A stretch of DNA of 31,678 nucleotides from Pseudomonadota bacterium (GCA_023426545.1 JAFAAN010000100.1:1-31678), one strand, 5' to 3'. Shown: positions 1 through 7,929, numbered from the stretch's first letter. Notes: generated by a model not told the origin, from the letters alone. Numbers and translations are program-made.

Positions 1-250
1 ACGTGGCTCGCACGTATGGCCCTGTCACGGAGATGAAGATCTCCGACAAGCACTTCGCCCCCCCAGGCGCCGCCGCGAAGCGCTGAGCTTCGTCGTGCCC
101 CCCCCCCCCGGGGGGGGTGCACGGCGGCCGGGCGGCGGGGGGGGGGGGGGGCCCACGACGAAGCTCAGCGCTTCGCGGCGGCGCCTGGGGGGGCGAAGTG
201 CTTGTCGGAGATCTTCATCTCCGTGACAGGGCCATACGTGCGAGCCACGT
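1..250. repeat. Fold-back inverted repeat around C/G homopolymers
   Basis: Bases 1-97 are the exact reverse complement of 154-250 (position k pairs with 251-k). The 56-base spacer holds a run of 12 C (98-109), 8 G (110-117) and 15 G (137-151). The right arm contains the true 3' end of the M16 gene on the minus strand (stop at 165-167); the left arm is a mirror copy of its last codons with a second stop at 84-86. The left arm begins exactly at base 1, as expected if a contig end was extended by a folded-back read. A natural cruciform is possible but less likely. No gene is called in 1-164. Confidence 0.9.
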
Positions 251-1628
251 CCCGGATGTCCGACGCCTTGCCGATGAGGACGAAGGTGAGGTCCTCCGGC
301 GCGGGCAGCTTGCGCTGGATGATGCCGTGGACGCCCTCGCGCGTGGCGGCGGAGACGGCGCTGGCGAAGCCGTTCACGTCGCTGGCATCCAGCCCGTAGA
401 AGGCCAGCTCCGACAGCTTGCCCGCGACCTGCGTCCCCGTCTCCAGCGTGGGTGGGAACTGCCCCAGCACGTACGACTTCGCGGAGGCGAGCATGCCGTC
501 ATCCATGCCGGACTTCCGGTAGCCGGCGAGCGTTTCCAGGGCCAGGTCGATGGCGCGGCCGGTCGACTCCGTCTTCGTATACGAGGCGATGACGACGGGC
601 CCCGGGCGCGAGTGGCGGATGAACACGGAGTTGGCGCCGTAGCTCAGGCCGGACTTCACGCGCAGCTCGGTGTTGAGCAGCGAGGTGAAGCGCCCACCGA
701 ACACGGTCTCCGCCAGCTTCACGGTGGCCCGGTCCGGGTCGTCCCGCGCGATGCCGGTGTTGCCAATCCAGAAGTACGTCTGGGTGGCGTCCGGCTTGTC
801 CACCAGCAGCACGCGCCGGCCCTTGGCGGTGGCCGTGGCGGGCACGGCGGGGGCGGGCGTGGCGGCCCGGGCCCAGCCGCCGAGCGAGGACTCCAGCTTC
901 TTCGCGAGCGCCTTCGCGTCGAAGTCGCCCACCACGGAGAGGATGAGCCGGTCCCCACCGAGGTGGTTCTTCGCGTACGCCAGCACGTCCTCGCGGGACA
1001 GGCCCGGCAGCGACGCCTCGCTGCCGTTGACGGGCGTACCGTACGGGTGCCCGGCGAAGTGGAAGGCCTGGAAGTAAGTGCTGATGAGCATCCGCGGGTC
1101 GCCGTCCTTCGCGGCCGCGATTTCGGACGCCTTGCGCGCGCGGACCTTCTCCAGCTCCTTCGCGTCGAAGCGCGGGCGGGTGAGCATGTCGGTGAGCAGC
1201 TCCACCATCAGCCCGGCGTCGCGCGACATGAACTGACCGCTGATGACCAGGGCCTCCAGGTTGGCGGCCACCTGAATCGACCCACCCACGCCGTCGACGG
1301 CCTCGGCGAACTGCCGGGCGTCACGCGCGCCGGCGCCCTTCTGCAACAGCTCGCCCGTGAGGGCGGCCAGGCCCTCCTTGCCGGCGGGGTCTCCCAGGGC
1401 ACCGCCGCGCACCCACGCGCTGAACGAGACGAGCGGCAGCTCCTTGCGCTCCACCAGCTGGAGCTTCGCGCCGTTCTTCAGCGTGACGACCGTGGCCTTG
1501 GGCAGCGTCACGCCCTGCTGCGCGGAGGCCGTGGCGGACTTCGGGGTGGCGGCCCCCTGGGCCGCGGCGGGGACGGAGGACAGCAGCAGCGTGGTGAACG
1601 CGGCCTTCCAGGTGAGGGGGGCGCTCAT
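165..1628 (-). CDS. M16-family peptidase-like subunit lacking the zinc motif (487 aa)
   Basis: Secreted or periplasmic partner of a bacterial M16 (pitrilysin/processing-peptidase type) heterodimer. Residues 1-24 form a signal peptide ending near AAAQG. The M16 fold is recognisable: the LKNGAKLQLVE start strand, the central HPYGTPVNGS block, and the C-terminal R/Y substrate-binding segment (RFTSLLNTELRVKSGLSYG). At the place where active members have HxxEH, this protein has GLAALTGELLQKG, so both zinc histidines are gone and it should be catalytically inactive. Family knowledge: such subunits pair with an active one. The ATG overlaps the stop of the upstream active gene by four bases (1625-1628), implying coupled translation. 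The 3' end lies next to the fold-back repeat; the stop at 165-167 is probably real. Confidence 0.9.
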   Translation of the reverse strand: MSAPLTWKAAFTTLLLSSVPAAAQGAATPKSATASAQQGVTLPKATVVTLKNGAKLQLVERKELPLVSFSAWVRGGALGDPAGKEGLAALTGELLQKGAGARDARQFAEAVDGVGGSIQVAANLEALVISGQFMSRDAGLMVELLTDMLTRPRFDAKELEKVRARKASEIAAAKDGDPRMLISTYFQAFHFAGHPYGTPVNGSEASLPGLSREDVLAYAKNHLGGDRLILSVVGDFDAKALAKKLESSLGGWARAATPAPAVPATATAKGRRVLLVDKPDATQTYFWIGNTGIARDDPDRATVKLAETVFGGRFTSLLNTELRVKSGLSYGANSVFIRHSRPGPVVIASYTKTESTGRAIDLALETLAGYRKSGMDDGMLASAKSYVLGQFPPTLETGTQVAGKLSELAFYGLDASDVNGFASAVSAATREGVHGIIQRKLPAPEDLTFVLIGKASDIRDVARTYGPVTEMKISDKHFAPPGAAAKR

Positions 1629-3031
1629 CGCGAGGCCTCCTTGCGGGCGTCGGGGGTGGCGTCCTCCGCATCGACGGGCACGAGCCAGCCCACGGTGCGG
1701 CGGTTGGAGTTGAAGATGCGCGCGGCGACCTTGCGGACATCGTCACGCGTCACGCGCTCATAGCGGGCGGGGGCATCGAAGAGCTGGCGGTAGTCGCCGC
1801 GGAAGGTCTCCGCGGCACCCAGCGCGCGGCCCCGGCCGTTGTTGGTCTCCAGGCTGCGCCAGAACTGGGACAGGGTGATGTTGCGCGCCTTCTGGAGCTC
1901 GGCGTCGCTGACGCCGTCCTTGACGACGCGGGCCAGCTCCTCGGTGAGCAGCGCCTCCACCCTGGACAGGTCGGCCCCGGGGGGCAGATCGGCGTAGACC
2001 CAGACGAGCGACGGATCGAAGCCGGGGCTGAAGTGCGTGTTCACGCGGAGGGCGGCGCGCTCCTCCTCCACGAGGCGGCGGTGCAGCCGCGAGGAGTCGC
2101 CGTCCGCGAGGATGCTCAGGAGCAGCTCCAGCGCCTCGAGGTCCGCGTCCTTGCCGGACACACCGTGGTAGGCGAGCTGGATGAGCGGGGCCTGGGCCTG
2201 CTTCCTCACGACGATGCGGCGCTCGCCCTGCTGCTCGGGCTCCTGGGTGCGGACGGGCTCGGGCGCGGGCTGGGAGGGGATGGGCTCCAGGTGCTTCTCC
2301 GCGAGCGCGAAGATTTCAGCGGGCGTGACGGCGCCCGTGAAGATGAGCGTGGCGTTGTTGGGGGCGTAGTACGTCTTGTAGTAGCGCTGGAGGTCCTCGA
2401 TGCGCCACGACTCGATATCGGACGGCCAGCCGATGACGGGGAACTGGTACGGGTGGGCCACGAAGGCGGTGGCCTGCACCTGCTCCATGAGGGCGCCCAT
2501 GTTGTCGTTGTCGATGGCGGAGCGGCGCTCCGAGTAGACGACGCCGCGCTCGGACTCGGTGACCTTGGGGTCGATGGCCAGGTGCTGGAGCCGGTCGGCC
2601 TCGAGGTCGAAGATGACGTCGAGCGCGGAGCGCGGGAACCAGTCCATGTAGACGGTGACGTCCTCGGAGGTGAAGGCGTTGTTGGCGCCGCCGTTGGCCT
2701 CCATGACGCGGTCGAACTCACCGGGGCCGTACTTCTTCGCGCCGTTGAACATCATGTGCTCGAAGAAGTGGGACAGGCCGGTGATGCCGGGGTACTCGTT
2801 CCGGCTGCCCACGCGGAACCAGTTGTAGAGGACGACGCTGGGAATGTCGTGGTCGGGCCAGACGATGACCTTGAGCCCGTTCTTGAGGGTGCGGGACTCG
2901 ATGCCGGCGGCCAGCTTCGGCGCGGCGGCCACGTGGGACTTCGCCACGGTCTTGCCCTGCGTCTGCGCACAGGCGACGGGGCCGGAGAGCAGGGCCAGAC
3001 ACGAGGTCCAGATTAACGACTGACGGAACAT
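1625..3031 (-). CDS. M16-family zinc metallopeptidase, active subunit (468 aa)
   Basis: Predicted zinc endopeptidase acting on peptides in the cell envelope. An N-terminal signal sequence covers residues 1-21; a Cys at 21 might be lipidated, but the preceding PVA is a poor lipobox. The inverted zinc motif HFFEH is at residues 88-92 (H88, E91, H92), and the distal glutamates E161 and E168 sit in TESERGVVYSERR, the spacing expected for M16 enzymes. The ATG is preceded by AGGAG five bases upstream. It is the first gene of a two-gene operon with the inactive subunit (165-1628), matching the active/inactive arrangement known for bacterial M16B peptidases. The natural substrate cannot be told from the sequence. 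Confidence 0.92.
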   Translation of the reverse strand: MFRQSLIWTSCLALLSGPVACAQTQGKTVAKSHVAAAPKLAAGIESRTLKNGLKVIVWPDHDIPSVVLYNWFRVGSRNEYPGITGLSHFFEHMMFNGAKKYGPGEFDRVMEANGGANNAFTSEDVTVYMDWFPRSALDVIFDLEADRLQHLAIDPKVTESERGVVYSERRSAIDNDNMGALMEQVQATAFVAHPYQFPVIGWPSDIESWRIEDLQRYYKTYYAPNNATLIFTGAVTPAEIFALAEKHLEPIPSQPAPEPVRTQEPEQQGERRIVVRKQAQAPLIQLAYHGVSGKDADLEALELLLSILADGDSSRLHRRLVEEERAALRVNTHFSPGFDPSLVWVYADLPPGADLSRVEALLTEELARVVKDGVSDAELQKARNITLSQFWRSLETNNGRGRALGAAETFRGDYRQLFDAPARYERVTRDDVRKVAARIFNSNRRTVGWLVPVDAEDATPDARKEASR

Positions 3032-3088
3032 CCGTGCTCCTGTCGGGAAGAACGCCCGGGAACGGGCGGCGGGGCACGATATTCCACT

Positions 3089-3120
3089 CGCCGCCCTCCC
3101 GGGTTGCCAGGAGGACGGCG
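3089..3120 (-). terminator. Candidate hairpin between the 181-aa gene and the M16 operon
   Basis: Bases 3089-3099 (CGCCGCCCTCC) pair with 3110-3120 (GGAGGACGGCG) with one C/A mismatch and a 10-base loop. It lies just past the stop of the gene at 3132-3677 and upstream of the M16 start. There is no clear T run, so termination is only inferred. Confidence 0.4.
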
Positions 3121-3131
3121 CGGGCGGTGGC

Positions 3132-3677
3132 TCAGGCGCCGAGCACGCCGCGGAGCACTTCCTGGAAGTAGTTGATGCTCCCCGTGTGCGTCTGGAAGTG
3201 CCTGGCGGACTGGTGGAGGCGGTGGACGACGGCCTCGAACTCCGCCTGGCTCACGTCGCGCAGGGACATGTAGAGGCGGACGGCGCCCTGGAGATAGGAG
3301 AAGAGCGGGTTGCGGTCGGTGCCGTCCGGGCGGCGCTGGAGGTGGCGGTAGAGCCGCTCGAACTCCTGGTCCGTCTCGGTGTTGCGCACCGCGCGGCAGT
3401 AGCCGGCGGCGGTGGCCTCGATGAGGAGGAAGAAGGGCTGGTACTCGAGCGGCGGCGCCTTGGCGAAGCTGGGGGGCGTCGTATCCCCGACGAAGAGCTG
3501 GGAGATGGGCTTGAGCGTCACGTGGACCAGCTGCTCGCCCGCGCGCACCTGGACGCGCTCCCCGACGGGACGCACGTGCTTGCCGTCCTCCTCCCACTCC
3601 ACCGCCACGTACAGGCGCTCGGGCGCATCCACCTTCACGCCCGCCTTCTCGAGCTCCGCCACTGCGTTCGCGTCCAT
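3132..3677 (-). CDS. Hypothetical protein, 181 aa
   Basis: I do not recognise the family. The start at 3677 (MDANAVAELEKAG) was chosen over an upstream in-frame ATG at 3773 because GGAGG lies about 11 bases before it and the upstream extension is low-complexity. The protein has no signal peptide or membrane segment. Residues 20-75 look like a beta-rich region (LYVAVEWEEDGK, ERVQVRAGEQLVHVTL). The second half is helical, with aromatic and charged residues (QPFFLLIEATAAGYCRAVRNTE, YLQGAVRLYMSLRDVSQAEF, HRLHQSARHFQTHTGSINYF). It is likely cytosolic. It is divergent from the phospholipase-D-like gene at 3863, with a 185-bp shared upstream region. Confidence 0.75.
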   Translation of the reverse strand: MDANAVAELEKAGVKVDAPERLYVAVEWEEDGKHVRPVGERVQVRAGEQLVHVTLKPISQLFVGDTTPPSFAKAPPLEYQPFFLLIEATAAGYCRAVRNTETDQEFERLYRHLQRRPDGTDRNPLFSYLQGAVRLYMSLRDVSQAEFEAVVHRLHQSARHFQTHTGSINYFQEVLRGVLGA

Positions 3678-3862
3678 CTCGTTTCGTTCCTCCGCCCTCC
3701 TCTCTACCCTGCTCCAGGTGGCCCGTGCACCTTGCAACGCGGGAAAGCGGCCAGGAACCGGACACAGGCTCACACTCCGCCACGCCCCCAGCGGCGCGTG
3801 GGAGCCAGGGTGATTCGGAACCCGGAGTTCAGGGGTCTACCTAGGACTCGCGAGTTGCTGGT

Positions 3863-4633
3863 ATGGCATTGCCAATGTTCGAGAACTTCTTTCGCTCACA
3901 AAGCGCGGAGCCGCTCGAGTTCCTGGGGAAGAGTGACACCGTCCGCCGGCTCCAGGGGCTCATTGACGAAGCACGGCAGCACGTCACGCTGATCAGCCCT
4001 TACGTCAGCATCGAGAAGCTGCGCGACGTGGAGCGCAAGCTTCGACAGGCACTCGACCGCGGCGTCGAGGTGACGCTGGTGATGCGGGCGGAGGACGAGC
4101 ACACGCGCGGCCCCTCCAGACAGGGATTGGAGCTCCTGGACAGCCTCAACAAGGCGGGGATGCGTCTGGTCCACGTGCGAGACCTCCACGCCAAGGTCTA
4201 CTACTCCGAGCGCAACGCGCTCATCACCTCCCTCAACCTCATCGAGTCCTCGTTCAACAACAGCATCGAAATCGGCGTATGGGTTCCGGCGAGCCGCTCC
4301 GAGTACTCGCAAATCATCGGGTTCGTTACGCACGAAATCGAACCCCACGGCCAGGAACAAGGCGCCCGGCGCCCGGCCCGCTCACGCCGGCAGAGCTCCC
4401 CTCCCGCGCCCCGGCAGCCGCCCCACGGCTTCTGCATCCGCTGCCATGAGACCATCGACTTCGATGTCGCCAGGCCCTACTGCGACAGGGATTTCGCGAC
4501 GTGGAGCCGGTACAAGGACCCCCACTACGAGGACAATCACTGTCATCACTGTGGCGCGGACTTTGGCGCGACCAAGAGCAAGCCCCTGTGCCGCAAGTGC
4601 TTCGGCGCATTGAGGCAGCTGCTCGACACCTGA
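3863..4633 (+). CDS. Phospholipase-D-like protein with C-terminal zinc ribbon (256 aa)
   Basis: Residues 20-160 form one PLD-like domain: TLISPYVSIEKL (42-53), the H109-x-K111 motif in LHAKVYY, and SLNLIESSFNNSIEIGV (123-139). A canonical HKD motif would have Asp four residues after K111+x4; here the position is Glu116. One motif per chain implies a dimeric active site, as in the Nuc-type PLD nucleases. After a basic, Pro-rich linker (168-188) comes a cysteine-rich tail: C191/C194, C207, then C227/C230 and C243/C246, the last four spaced like a zinc ribbon. No signal peptide. Binding to or cleavage of nucleic acid is inferred, not shown. The ATG at 3863 has only a weak ribosome site; an ATG at 3875 is a possible alternative. 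Confidence 0.85.
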   Translation: MALPMFENFFRSQSAEPLEFLGKSDTVRRLQGLIDEARQHVTLISPYVSIEKLRDVERKLRQALDRGVEVTLVMRAEDEHTRGPSRQGLELLDSLNKAGMRLVHVRDLHAKVYYSERNALITSLNLIESSFNNSIEIGVWVPASRSEYSQIIGFVTHEIEPHGQEQGARRPARSRRQSSPPAPRQPPHGFCIRCHETIDFDVARPYCDRDFATWSRYKDPHYEDNHCHHCGADFGATKSKPLCRKCFGALRQLLDT

Positions 4634-4674
4634 CACCGCGCGTCGCCGCCGGAACACGGCGCCTGAAACGACGA

Positions 4675-4702
4675 AGGCCTCCGGACTTGCGTCCAGAGGC
4701 CT
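4675..4702 (-). terminator. Hairpin downstream of tRNA-Phe
   Basis: Bases 4675-4686 and 4691-4702 form a 12-bp stem with one mismatch and a TTGC loop. On the minus strand it is followed by TCGTCGTTTC. It lies 15 bases beyond the tRNA 3' end and is a plausible intrinsic terminator; it could also serve the converging gene ending at 4633. Confidence 0.65.
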
Positions 4703-4717
4703 CAATCTCCACGGAAG

Positions 4718-4790
4718 TGCCCAGGGGCGGAATCGAACCACCGACACGGGGATTTTCAATCCCCTGCTCTACCGACTGAGCTACCTGGGC
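4718..4790 (-). tRNA. tRNA-Phe (anticodon GAA)
   Basis: The minus strand reads a full 73-nt cloverleaf: acceptor GCCCAGG/CCTGGGC, D arm GCTC...GAGC, anticodon stem GGGGA/TCCCC with loop TTGAAAA (anticodon GAA), variable GTGTC, and T arm GGTGG-TTCGATT-CCGCC, with discriminator A. CCA is not encoded (CTT follows). The anticodon loop and paired stems are visible base by base. Confidence 0.97.
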
Positions 4791-4878
4791 GGATGGGTCA
4801 CCGCGCGGAACGGCGCCTTCATAGCGAGCCCGTCCCCGCGCCGTCAACAGCATTCTCCGCCATCCCGGCAGTCGGGCG

Positions 4879-5673
4879 TCAGGCCGCCAGGGACATGGCC
4901 TCCCCGTCCCAGGCCGTGAGACTGGCCGTCATCCTGCGGCGCAGCTTCGTCCGCAGCCCCTGCTCAATCTGCCGGATGCGCACCGCCGTGACTCCGAAGC
5001 GGCGCGCCAGCAGCTCCGCGCTCACCCCGTCCTCCGCCAGCATCCGCTCCTCCACCAGCGCCCGCTCGCGCGCGTCCAGCTCCGGCCAGGCCGCGTCCAC
5101 GCTCGCCCGGAGCCGCCGCGCCCACCGCGCCCGGTCCACCACGTCCTCCTGGGAGTCCTCGTCCGCCATCAGCGCGTCCATGCGAGTGACGTCCGAGTCC
5201 TGGGACACCGGCGCATCCAGCGACACGTCCCGCGCCAGCCCCTCCATGGCGCGTGCGACCTCGTCCGCCCGCTTGCCCAGCGCCTCCGCCAGCCGCGTCT
5301 CCACCTCCGGGTGCCCCTCCCCCCACCGGGCCTCCAGCCGCGCCCGCTCACGGCGGAGCTGGAACACCACCCACGGCGCCCGCCCGCCCCCCATGCTCCA
5401 ATTGCGGCCCACGTAGGCGCGGATGCGCGCGCGGATCCACTGGCTCGCGTAGGCGGCGAACGGCACCCCGCGGTCCTCGAAACGGCCCGCCGCCTCCATC
5501 AACCCGACATTGCCCTCCGCCACCAGCTCCTCCATCGACAGGCCGGTCCACCGGTACTTCCACGCCAGCCGACGCACCAGCTCCAGGTGCCCGCGAACGC
5601 GCGCTTCCACGACCTCAGCCGAGACGACGAACTCAGGGGACTCACAGGACATGTTCAGGTTGATGGCTTCCAT
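4879..5673 (-). CDS. RpoH-like alternative sigma factor (264 aa)
   Basis: Directs RNA polymerase to an alternative promoter class. Region 2 is at about residues 24-95 (LVRRLAWKY, LVAEGNVGLMEAAGRFE, FAAYASQWIRARIRAYV). After it comes APWVVFQLRRERARL, which resembles the RpoH box of sigma-32 proteins. Region 4 ends the protein with a helix-turn-helix (LLARRFGVTAVRIRQIEQGL). The ATG at 5673 has GGAGGAGG just upstream and was preferred to an in-frame ATG at 5703. The size fits group 3 sigma factors. Myxobacteria have several RpoH-like paralogues; which one this is cannot be said. It is divergent from the NhaR-type regulator at 5786 and ends 88 bases from the tRNA. No anti-sigma gene is adjacent. 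Confidence 0.9.
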   Translation of the reverse strand: MEAINLNMSCESPEFVVSAEVVEARVRGHLELVRRLAWKYRWTGLSMEELVAEGNVGLMEAAGRFEDRGVPFAAYASQWIRARIRAYVGRNWSMGGGRAPWVVFQLRRERARLEARWGEGHPEVETRLAEALGKRADEVARAMEGLARDVSLDAPVSQDSDVTRMDALMADEDSQEDVVDRARWARRLRASVDAAWPELDARERALVEERMLAEDGVSAELLARRFGVTAVRIRQIEQGLRTKLRRRMTASLTAWDGEAMSLAA

Positions 5674-5785
5674 GGACCTCCTCCGATTGGCCGCGCGCCA
5701 CACGACGGCGCGACGCAGAGGAAATTAAGGGTCCAGGCTCCACGAGAAAATAAGGTAGTTTGGCATGGATACTTAGATTATTCCT
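5674..5785. promoter_or_regulatory. Divergent, locally AT-rich promoter region
   Basis: The 112 bases between the sigma factor and the NhaR-type gene contain the lowest GC stretch nearby (about 5735-5785, rich in AATAAGG, TTAGATTATT). LysR-family regulators commonly bind such intergenic regions. No clean -35/-10 pair could be assigned on either strand. Confidence 0.45.
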
Positions 5786-6691
5786 ATGTCCATGGGCTGG
5801 CTCAACTACCACCACCTCCTCTACTTCTGGACGGTTGCCCGGGCAGGAAGCATCGCCAAGGCAGGCGAGGAGCTGCACCTCGCGCAGCCCACCATCAGCA
5901 GCCAGCTCAAGCTCCTGGAGGAGTCGCTGGGGCACAAGCTGTTCGAGCGGCAGGGCCGCAAGCTGGTGCTCACCGACGTGGGGCGCACGGTGATGCGCTA
6001 CGCGGACGAAATCTTCCGCCTGGGCAACGAGCTGAAGAACGTCGTCTCCGGCCTGCCTCCGGGGCAGCAGCTCCGGCTCAACGTCGGCGTGGTCGACGTC
6101 ATCCCCAAGCTAGTGGCGGAGCAGCTCCTCAAGCCCGCGCTCGAAGCCGGACCGTCCTTGCGCATCATCTGCCGCGAGGGACCGCTGCCCAAGCTGCTGG
6201 CCTCGCTGGCCCTGCACGAGCTGGACGTGGTGCTCGCGGATGCCCCCAGCTCCGAGCCGGTGAGCGTGCGCTCGTTCAACCACTTGCTGGGCAAGTGCGG
6301 CGTGTCCTTCTTCGCGGCGGGGGAGCTGCTCGCGCTCAAGGAGAACTTCCCCCTGTCGCTGGATGGCGCGCCCGTGCTGCTGCCCTCGGACGAATCCTCC
6401 GCGCGCCGGTCGATGGACCTGTGGTTCGAGCGCAAGGGCCTGCGCCCCGTCATCGCGGGTGACTTCGATGACAGCGCGCTGCTCCAGGCCTTCGGTCAGC
6501 GGGGCCACGGCGTCTTCGCCATGCCCTCCGCCATCGAGGCCGAGGTGGAGCGTCAGTTCAATTGCTCCGTCATCGGCCGCACCGACGAAATCGAGACGTG
6601 CTTCTACGCCATCACCGTGGAGCGCAAGATTCGGCACCCCGCCGTCGTCACCATCGCCGAGGCGGCGCGCTCGCACATCTTCGGAGAGTGA
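5786..6691 (+). CDS. nhaR: NhaR-type LysR-family transcriptional regulator (301 aa)
   Basis: LysR regulator with an N-terminal winged HTH at about residues 5-65 (LNYHHLLYFWTVARAGSIAKAGEELHLAQPTIS...) and a C-terminal effector domain. The YHHLLYFW opening and KLFERQGRKLVLTDVG block match the NhaR branch, whose E. coli member senses sodium and activates the nhaA antiporter gene. A cysteine pair or an unusual insertion is not apparent; length is normal. No antiporter gene is present in this window, so the target is unknown; the divergent sigma-factor gene or the regulator itself are the nearest candidates. The ATG at 5786 is used; an in-frame ATG at 5792 is equally possible because no strong ribosome site is visible. 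Confidence 0.85.
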   Translation: MSMGWLNYHHLLYFWTVARAGSIAKAGEELHLAQPTISSQLKLLEESLGHKLFERQGRKLVLTDVGRTVMRYADEIFRLGNELKNVVSGLPPGQQLRLNVGVVDVIPKLVAEQLLKPALEAGPSLRIICREGPLPKLLASLALHELDVVLADAPSSEPVSVRSFNHLLGKCGVSFFAAGELLALKENFPLSLDGAPVLLPSDESSARRSMDLWFERKGLRPVIAGDFDDSALLQAFGQRGHGVFAMPSAIEAEVERQFNCSVIGRTDEIETCFYAITVERKIRHPAVVTIAEAARSHIFGE

Positions 6692-6696
6692 GCCGC

Positions 6697-6738
6697 GGCG
6701 CGGTGCTCAGGCCGGGAGACTGTCTTCTCCACCGCGCC
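6697..6738. terminator. Hairpin between converging genes
   Basis: GGCGCGGTG at 6697-6705 is the exact reverse complement of CACCGCGCC at 6730-6738, with a smaller GGAGA/TCTCC stem inside the loop. It lies between the NhaR stop (6691) and the lipoprotein stop (6749), the right place for a bidirectional terminator. No T run. Confidence 0.45.
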
Positions 6739-6748
6739 CCACGTGCCC

Positions 6749-7168
6749 TCACCGCTGAATGGCCAGGATGCGCCAGGTCTTGACGTCGACCGCATATGTC
6801 GCCCCCACGTCCAGGGCGATGCCCTCCTGGACGCAAGCTCCTTGCTTGGGCGAAAACGAAACCAGCACGATGTCATCGGGCAGCGCCTTCGCCAGGACGT
6901 CATATGAAGACCGTTGCGCGAGGCACACCTCATCAGGTGTCGCCCCCCTAGGAGGCTTCGCGCCCCCGGGCAGGAAATCCTCCATTGCCAGGCCGACCGC
7001 GGCGGCGATGGTCCCCGGGATGAACGTGTGCTCGCCGGGAGGAAAGCCCAGGGGAAACTCGAACCTGGCCGACTCCTCGGGCGGCGCATGCTCGGGACGA
7101 AAGGGCCGCTGGAACAGCGAACACGCCGAGAGCGACACGCACACGAACAGAAGAACCACGCGGCTCAT
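6749..7168 (-). CDS. Small lipoprotein, 139 aa
   Basis: Predicted lipoprotein: hydrophobic residues 4-12 end in the lipobox LSAC with Cys16. The start at 7168 is supported by TGGAG five bases upstream. The mature part has a short Pro-rich linker, then a compact domain with segments PGTIAAAVGLAMEDFLPGG, DEVCLAQRSSYDV and DVGATYAVDVKTWRILAIQ; two further cysteines (in DEVCLA and GACVQEG) might form a disulfide. I believe similar proteins occur in other myxobacterial genomes but I know no function. It lies 21 bases downstream of the JAMM lipoprotein gene on the same strand and is probably cotranscribed with it, so a role as partner, inhibitor or chaperone of that protein is a reasonable guess. 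Confidence 0.8.
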   Translation of the reverse strand: MSRVVLLFVCVSLSACSLFQRPFRPEHAPPEESARFEFPLGFPPGEHTFIPGTIAAAVGLAMEDFLPGGAKPPRGATPDEVCLAQRSSYDVLAKALPDDIVLVSFSPKQGACVQEGIALDVGATYAVDVKTWRILAIQR

Positions 7169-7189
7169 GACGACTCCAGGCATCGATAC

Positions 7190-7831
7190 CTACGTGCCAC
7201 CATTCACGGGCGTGACGATTCCCAGCTCTTTGTCGCGCTCGCTTTCGAGCAGCCCTACCAACTGCCAACGTCGCTCCCGCCGCAGATAGACCTCCCCCGG
7301 ACGAGGGGTGTTCTTGTGTGGAACGTACTTCATGATGGTACACGCCGCGTCGAACTGGATGCGGATGAGCCAGACCTGGGTCCGGTTCTGGAAGTCGAAG
7401 ACGGACAAGGGCGAAGGAGACCAGGGATGGCTGTGGTAGTCCGCCAAGGTCACCGTCCGGCCGCGCTCGTCAACGACATGGCTCGGGGGAATGCAGGCCT
7501 TGCGTTTCTCCGCGCCGACGACGCCCGTCGTCTTCCCCAGAGGTGACCCGTAGCTCGCGTAGTAGACGCCATCCCCTAAGGTGTAGATGGCTCCGCAGTA
7601 CTCCTGGCCATAATGCCCCGCCGTCGCCCGAGGGAGCTTCAGGATGGCGGGGCACAACTGGTCGATGACGTGGTCCACGTCACGAGAGGGCTCGACCTCT
7701 GGCCAGGGGCCGCGAACCCAGACATGGGAGCCCGTACGCCCGAACAGCGTGTCAGCGCCTCGCCGGGTGTACTCATCACCTGGAGCGCATGCCAGAAGCA
7801 CGGCAACGACCATCAAACCACGCAGTGGCAT
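7190..7831 (-). CDS. Lipoprotein with complete JAMM (JAB/MPN+) metalloprotease motif (213 aa)
   Basis: The start at 7831 (MPLRGLMVVAVLLAC) gives a clean lipoprotein signal with lipobox LLAC, Cys15; the longer open frame upstream has no such start. The core motif H133-S-H135-x7-S143-x2-D146 (YHSHPWSPSPLSVFD) exactly fits the JAMM zinc signature HxHx7SxxD. A candidate catalytic glutamate, E77, lies in QEYCGAIYTL, resembling the ExxG strand of JAB domains. Known JAMM proteins cleave isopeptide or peptide bonds (Rpn11, RadC-like and Mec+ relatives), mostly in the cytosol; an envelope-anchored version is unusual. It is the middle of a run of three lipoprotein genes. Activity is inferred from the motif; the substrate is unknown. 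Confidence 0.85.
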   Translation of the reverse strand: MPLRGLMVVAVLLACAPGDEYTRRGADTLFGRTGSHVWVRGPWPEVEPSRDVDHVIDQLCPAILKLPRATAGHYGQEYCGAIYTLGDGVYYASYGSPLGKTTGVVGAEKRKACIPPSHVVDERGRTVTLADYHSHPWSPSPLSVFDFQNRTQVWLIRIQFDAACTIMKYVPHKNTPRPGEVYLRRERRWQLVGLLESERDKELGIVTPVNGGT

Positions 7832-7929
7832 GGCGCCCCCCGAACCGCCTGCTCGCGTCGCAGGCGTGAGGAACGCTAGATACCAGGATTCAACGAAAGT
7901 CCGCCGGGCATCGCGGGCACGCCCCGAGA

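Noticed and set aside
117..1763. 548-codon plus-strand open frame
   Set aside because: It is antisense to the two M16 genes, starts inside the fold-back spacer and reads as Arg/Gly/Val-rich shadow text typical of GC-rich DNA.
4718..4790. tRNA-Phe as an integration site
   Set aside because: No integrase, no repeated tRNA 3' end and no foreign segment next to it were found.
5755..5785. Sigma-54 promoter before the NhaR-type gene (TGGCAT...)
   Set aside because: The TGGCA element is present but the downstream TTGC element is missing at the required spacing.
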